Source: DYKG01 sp964596185 (GTDB lineage: Bacteria > Muiribacteriota > Ozemobacteria > Ozemobacterales > Ozemobacteraceae). Taken from it: a stretch of 9,631 nucleotides of DNA. The DNA lies in contig CAZQUE010000129.1 of the NCBI GenBank assembly GCA_964596185.1, positions 1 to 9,631 of the forward strand. Direction: 5' to 3'. Below are positions 7,098 to 9,631 of the stretch, one piece after another; positions within the stretch are counted from its first letter, which is position 1; each line of letters opens with the position of its first letter. The notes under the pieces are model-generated. The model saw only the letters and a list, made by a program, of their open reading frames with translations. It was not told the origin of the DNA and searched no databases. Position numbers and translations under genes: made by a program.

Positions 7098-7799
7098 CTA
7101 TTTATCCTTTTTGACCGCAGATTTTTCCGATTTGCCTTCGTCGGCATCACCGGCCGGCACAGCATTTTCTACATTGAAATACTTGAGTTCCGGATTAAGA
7201 GCCGAGGCAACAAAATATCCGGTCAACATGGCCGGCCCGTCGAGAAGCTCTTCTTTTCTAACCAGAGTCAGCAACTTGAGGTTTGATTTAAGTGGAATTC
7301 GTCGTCCATCATCGGTTTGCAGCACCCAGCGAAACATGTAGCGGCGCCGGCTGATATTTCGCTTTTCTGGAATTATTCTGCCACGCAGTTTCTCTTTTCT
7401 TGAGGTTTCACTCATTTCCTCGATGGGATTCCCGCGCAACATCAATACCGGATCGAGAGCCAGCGCTTTTTCATAAAGCTTTTCTTCTTCATCCTCCGGT
7501 AGAAGGTCATTAACAAATTCTTCAGAAGCTGATGCAACCTGCAAATCGGGCTCTTCAGAAGACCCATCTTCAAATGGAATAGCATCAGGAGCCGGGGTCT
7601 CGAAGATCTCCTCAGGGTTTTCCATTGCCATTTCCTGCTGAGCTTTTTCCTGCAAATGCTCTTCAAGGGTAGTTTCACTGGCTTCCAGTCCAGCGGTCTG
7701 CTCCTTAATTACGGCTTCACTGATATCCTGGGCGGCAAAAAGCATACCTGCAAAGCAGAAGAGGCAGAGAAAACAACAGAAAGACCGATGCAAATTCAT
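7098..7799 (-). CDS. Secreted protein of unknown function: acidic linker plus basic beta-rich domain
   Basis: I do not recognise a family. With the start at 7799 the product has 233 residues. A signal peptide covers about 1-22 and contains four Cys in nine residues (CCFLCLFC), but no proper lipobox; cleavage near LFAA is likely. Residues about 25-110 are strongly acidic and low-complexity, rich in Glu, Pro and Ala, probably disordered. A compact, more basic region follows at about 125-214 (KLRGRIIPEKRNISRRRY, then FRWVLQTDDGRRIPLKSN, then GYFVASALNPELKYFNVENAV). It looks all-beta, possibly a small barrel of OB type, but that is a guess. The tail is charged and Lys-rich. I prefer the ATG at 7799 over a TTG two codons upstream, because GGAG lies 8 nt before the ATG but only 2 nt before the TTG. 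It is the first gene of the operon containing uvrC, whose Shine-Dalgarno overlaps this gene's stop codon. Confidence 0.75.
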   Translation of the reverse strand: MNLHRSFCCFLCLFCFAGMLFAAQDISEAVIKEQTAGLEASETTLEEHLQEKAQQEMAMENPEEIFETPAPDAIPFEDGSSEEPDLQVASASEEFVNDLLPEDEEEKLYEKALALDPVLMLRGNPIEEMSETSRKEKLRGRIIPEKRNISRRRYMFRWVLQTDDGRRIPLKSNLKLLTLVRKEELLDGPAMLTGYFVASALNPELKYFNVENAVPAGDADEGKSEKSAVKKDK

Positions 7800-7807
7800 T
7801 GGCAAAT

Positions 7808-7811
7808 CTCC
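7808..7811 (-). promoter_or_regulatory. Shine-Dalgarno that decides the start of the secreted-protein gene
   Basis: GGAG on the minus strand with 8 nt to the ATG at 7799. A TTG two codons earlier would be only 2 nt away, too close to be used. Confidence 0.6.
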
Positions 7812-7832
7812 GATCCGGCATTTGTGTTGGGT

Positions 7833-7841
7833 ATAATAACA
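7833..7841 (-). promoter_or_regulatory. Possible extended -10 promoter for the uvrC operon
   Basis: On the minus strand TGTTATTAT (TGn plus a five-of-six -10) lies so that transcription would begin near 7826, about 27 nt before the ATG at 7799. No good -35 is present (AGCGAT at 17 bp). The same bases read TATAAT on the plus strand, so direction is uncertain. Confidence 0.4.
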
Positions 7842-7900
7842 TTATTGAGTGTTTCATCGCTACCTTAGTTCCACTTTATTGTCGTGCCCGAAATATTTAT

Positions 7901-7928
7901 TTGAACTGGGCAAAGGTTTTGCTAGAAT
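7901..7928 (+). promoter_or_regulatory. Promoter of the tryptophanase gene (extended -10)
   Basis: TTGAAC (7901-7906, four of six), a 16-bp spacer, then TAGAAT (7923-7928, five of six) preceded by TG one base upstream, making an extended -10. The expected start is near 7935, leaving a leader of only about 18 nt that already contains the ribosome-binding site. This leaves no room for a TnaC-type leader peptide. Confidence 0.6.
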
Positions 7929-7943
7929 GAAAAAAAACTTTTT

Positions 7944-7949
7944 GAGGTG
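7944..7949 (+). promoter_or_regulatory. Shine-Dalgarno that fixes the tryptophanase start at 7953
   Basis: GAGGTG lies 3 nt before the ATG at 7953 (5 nt from its GAGG core). A GTG at 7947 in the same frame is part of this site, so it is unlikely to be the start; the ATG two codons later is preferred. Confidence 0.7.
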
Positions 7950-7952
7950 AAT

Positions 7953-9326
7953 ATGAAAACGTTAATCGAACCTTTCAAAATTAAAATGGTCGAGCCAATC
8001 CGGCAGACAACCGAAAAACAGCGCAACCAGATTTTGAAAGACGCCCATTACAATCCTTTTCTGATCAAAGCCGATAACATTCTGCTCGACTTTCTCACCG
8101 ACAGCGGCACCGGAGCAATGAGCGACAAGCAGTGGGGAGCAATGATAACCGGAGATGAAGCCTATGCCGGCAGCAAAAGTTTCTACAATTTTGAATCTGT
8201 GGTAAAAAAAATAACCGGTTTCAACCATATTATTCCTACCCATCAAGGGCGCGCCGCCGAAAAGATTCTTTTCTCGGTAGCGGTTAAAAAAGGCCAGGTA
8301 GTGCCTAACAACACCCATTTCGACACAACCCGCGCCAACATTGAATATACCGGCGCAGAGGCTGTTGATCTGGTCATTGAAGAAGGCAAGCATCCGGCAC
8401 TAATTCACCCCTTCAAGGGCAATATCGATCTGGTCAAGCTCGAAGCCTTTCTAAAAAAGAACCACAAGAAGGTTCCCCTCGGCATGATGACAATTACTAA
8501 CAACTCAGGCGGGGGACAGCCTGTATCAATGGAAAACATCAGAGAAGCCGCCAAAATATATAAAAAATACAAGGTGCCTTTCTTTATCGACTGTTGCCGA
8601 TTCGCCGAAAATGCCTATTTCATCAAAATCCGCGAAAAGGGATACGAAAAGAAATCCCCTCTTGAAATTGCCCGGGAAATATTTTCGTATGCCGATGGCT
8701 GCACCATGAGCGCAAAAAAAGACGGTATGGTCAATATTGGCGGCTTTCTGGCAATGAATGACGATAATCTGGCAGCCCATTGCCGCAATCTCCTCATTCT
8801 TACCGAGGGTTTTCCAAGTTATGGAGGCCTGGCCGGCCGCGACCTCGACGCGCTGGCAGTTGGTCTGATGGAAGCGCTTGATGAAGAGTATCTTCGCTAC
8901 AGAATCCGCACGGCCGAATATATGGGAGACCGGCTAACTGAAGCTGGAATAGGTATAATCAGACCCACTGGCGGACATGCCGTTTACATCGACGCGAAAT
9001 CATTTTATCCGCATATTCCCGCCAACCAGTACCCCGGGCAGGTTCTGGTTTGTGAGCTTTACAAGAAGGGCGGCATCAGGGGCGTCGAAATCGGCTCGGT
9101 CATGTTCGGCAAAAAAGACAAAAAAACCGGCAAAGAAATTCCTGCAACAATGGAACTTGTTAGACTGGCATTTCCGCGTCGGGTATACACACAAAGTCAC
9201 TTTGATTACGCCGTTGAAGCCATTATTGAAACTTTCGCCGAACGCAAAAAGGCACGTGGTCTGAAAATCACCTGGGAACCACCTTTCCTGAGACATTTCA
9301 CCGCCAAATTCGCCCCGGCAGAATAA
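7953..9326 (+). CDS. tnaA: Tryptophanase (tryptophan indole-lyase), PLP beta-eliminating lyase
   Basis: Cytoplasmic PLP enzyme that cleaves L-tryptophan to indole, pyruvate and ammonia. The 457-residue product aligns by eye to the TnaA/Tpl family along its length: LTDSGTGAMSDKQW near 50, THQGRAAE near 98, TNNSGGGQPVSM, RFAENAYFIK after PLP-pairing Asp213, SAKKD with the PLP Schiff-base Lys at 256, SYGGLAGRDLDALAVG, GGHAVYIDA, RLAFPRRVYTQSH and the final LRHFTAKF. Two positions separate the subfamilies as I know them. The residue matching Thr124 of C. freundii tyrosine phenol-lyase is Asp124 here (HFDTT), as in tryptophanase. The residue matching its Arg381 is Ile380 (VEIGS), also tryptophanase-like. 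Many other stretches (SDKQW, GDEAYAGS, SYADGCTMS) are closer to tyrosine phenol-lyase. The start is the ATG at 7953, with GAGG 5 nt upstream. A cupin gene follows at 5 bp. Tyrosine phenol-lyase is the main alternative. Confidence 0.85.
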   Translation: MKTLIEPFKIKMVEPIRQTTEKQRNQILKDAHYNPFLIKADNILLDFLTDSGTGAMSDKQWGAMITGDEAYAGSKSFYNFESVVKKITGFNHIIPTHQGRAAEKILFSVAVKKGQVVPNNTHFDTTRANIEYTGAEAVDLVIEEGKHPALIHPFKGNIDLVKLEAFLKKNHKKVPLGMMTITNNSGGGQPVSMENIREAAKIYKKYKVPFFIDCCRFAENAYFIKIREKGYEKKSPLEIAREIFSYADGCTMSAKKDGMVNIGGFLAMNDDNLAAHCRNLLILTEGFPSYGGLAGRDLDALAVGLMEALDEEYLRYRIRTAEYMGDRLTEAGIGIIRPTGGHAVYIDAKSFYPHIPANQYPGQVLVCELYKKGGIRGVEIGSVMFGKKDKKTGKEIPATMELVRLAFPRRVYTQSHFDYAVEAIIETFAERKKARGLKITWEPPFLRHFTAKFAPAE

Positions 9327-9331
9327 AACAA

Positions 9332-9631
9332 ATGTTCATTTACAAAGAACTCGAAGAAATTGAAAAAATGAATGTCCGTGGCGGTGAAGGCGCAATTCGC
9401 TGCCGCGATTATCTGCAGCATTGCCCCGAGGGCATGCGTTTCAGCTCTCTTGGATTGAATGAAATGCAACCCGGAGCGACAATTCCAGAGCATTGCCATC
9501 CTGACACCGCTGAACTATACTTCATTGTCAGGGGCAAAGGCACGGGCATTTATAACGGCAGGCATTTTTCGGCCAATCCGGGTGATGCCTGGCTTTGTAA
9601 TGCCGGAGAAACCCATGGCATCCTGAATGAC
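9332..9631 (+). CDS. Cupin-domain protein, N-terminal 100 residues (partial, runs off window)
   Basis: Small metal-binding cupin (cupin_2 type). The frame is open from the ATG at 9332 to the last base. Cupin motif 1 is GATIPEHCHPDTAELYFIVRGKG, split here by eye as G-X5-HCH-X4-E-X6-G (about 48-69). Its His, His and Glu are the expected metal ligands. Motif 2 is GDAWLCNAGETHGILN (about 84-99), supplying the fourth His. The conserved core is therefore complete even though the end is missing. The start lies 5 bp after the tnaA stop with no clear Shine-Dalgarno, so it is probably translated by coupling; an internal ATG at 9368 is an alternative. Stand-alone cupins range from sugar isomerases to dioxygenases and regulators, so no reaction can be assigned. 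Its place beside tnaA hints at amino-acid or indole metabolism, which is inference. Confidence 0.82.
   Translation, partial: MFIYKELEEIEKMNVRGGEGAIRCRDYLQHCPEGMRFSSLGLNEMQPGATIPEHCHPDTAELYFIVRGKGTGIYNGRHFSANPGDAWLCNAGETHGILND

Noticed and set aside
7832..7837. Perfect TATAAT on the plus strand as a second tnaA promoter
   Set aside because: The hexamer at the -35 distance (TCCGAT) is poor and there is no extended -10; the promoter at 7901-7928 is closer and better.
7962..8393. 143-codon minus-strand frame inside the tryptophanase gene
   Set aside because: The opposite frame is a highly conserved enzyme; this is a shadow frame.
9206..9499. Minus-strand frame across the tnaA-cupin junction
   Set aside because: It overlaps two well-supported plus-strand genes with clear motifs and has no independent support.

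Overview
The window is ordinary-looking bacterial chromosome of moderate G+C (mid-40s percent by eye), densely coded and organised into operons. I see no mobile element, CRISPR array, rRNA or tRNA. Ten protein genes can be supported: eight on the minus strand (about 1-7799) and two on the plus strand (7953-9631), diverging from a promoter region at about 7800-7952. The two end genes run off the window. The organism cannot be named. A GspE/GspF-type pilus or secretion engine, several exported proteins and a tryptophanase suggest an envelope-complex, probably anaerobic or amino-acid-fermenting bacterium, perhaps of a poorly sampled phylum. That last point is inference.

Minus strand, in order of transcription. 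A secreted acidic protein of unknown function (7098-7799) is followed closely by uvrC (nucleotide excision repair; TTG start), a secreted LmeA/DUF2993-like protein whose start overlaps the uvrC end by 17 bp, and trmH (tRNA Gm18 2'-O-methyltransferase) 6 bp further on. These four look like one translationally coupled operon. After a 118-bp gap comes lepB (signal peptidase I), then a DUF2225 protein with its own good sigma70-like promoter (TTGACA, 16 bp, TATATT). After a 134-bp AT-rich gap come gspF/pilC-like and gspE/pilB-like genes, 13 bp apart. They encode the inner-membrane platform and assembly ATPase of a type IV pilus or type II secretion machine, in the order F then E.

Plus strand. An extended -10 promoter lies just ahead of a tryptophanase/tyrosine phenol-lyase family gene. 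Its substrate-determining positions look like tryptophanase (tnaA), although much of the rest resembles tyrosine phenol-lyase. A small cupin gene starts 5 bp after it and is cut by the window end.

The most interesting point is the signal peptidase. Every family motif is intact except that the catalytic Ser is a Cys (codon TGC at 3538-3540), which predicts a natural thiol signal peptidase. The window also encodes at least two predicted exported proteins that could be its substrates. I found no convincing multi-gene undescribed system. The other leads are the secreted protein of unknown fold linked to uvrC, the tryptophanase with mixed signatures plus cupin, and the inverted gspF-gspE order.
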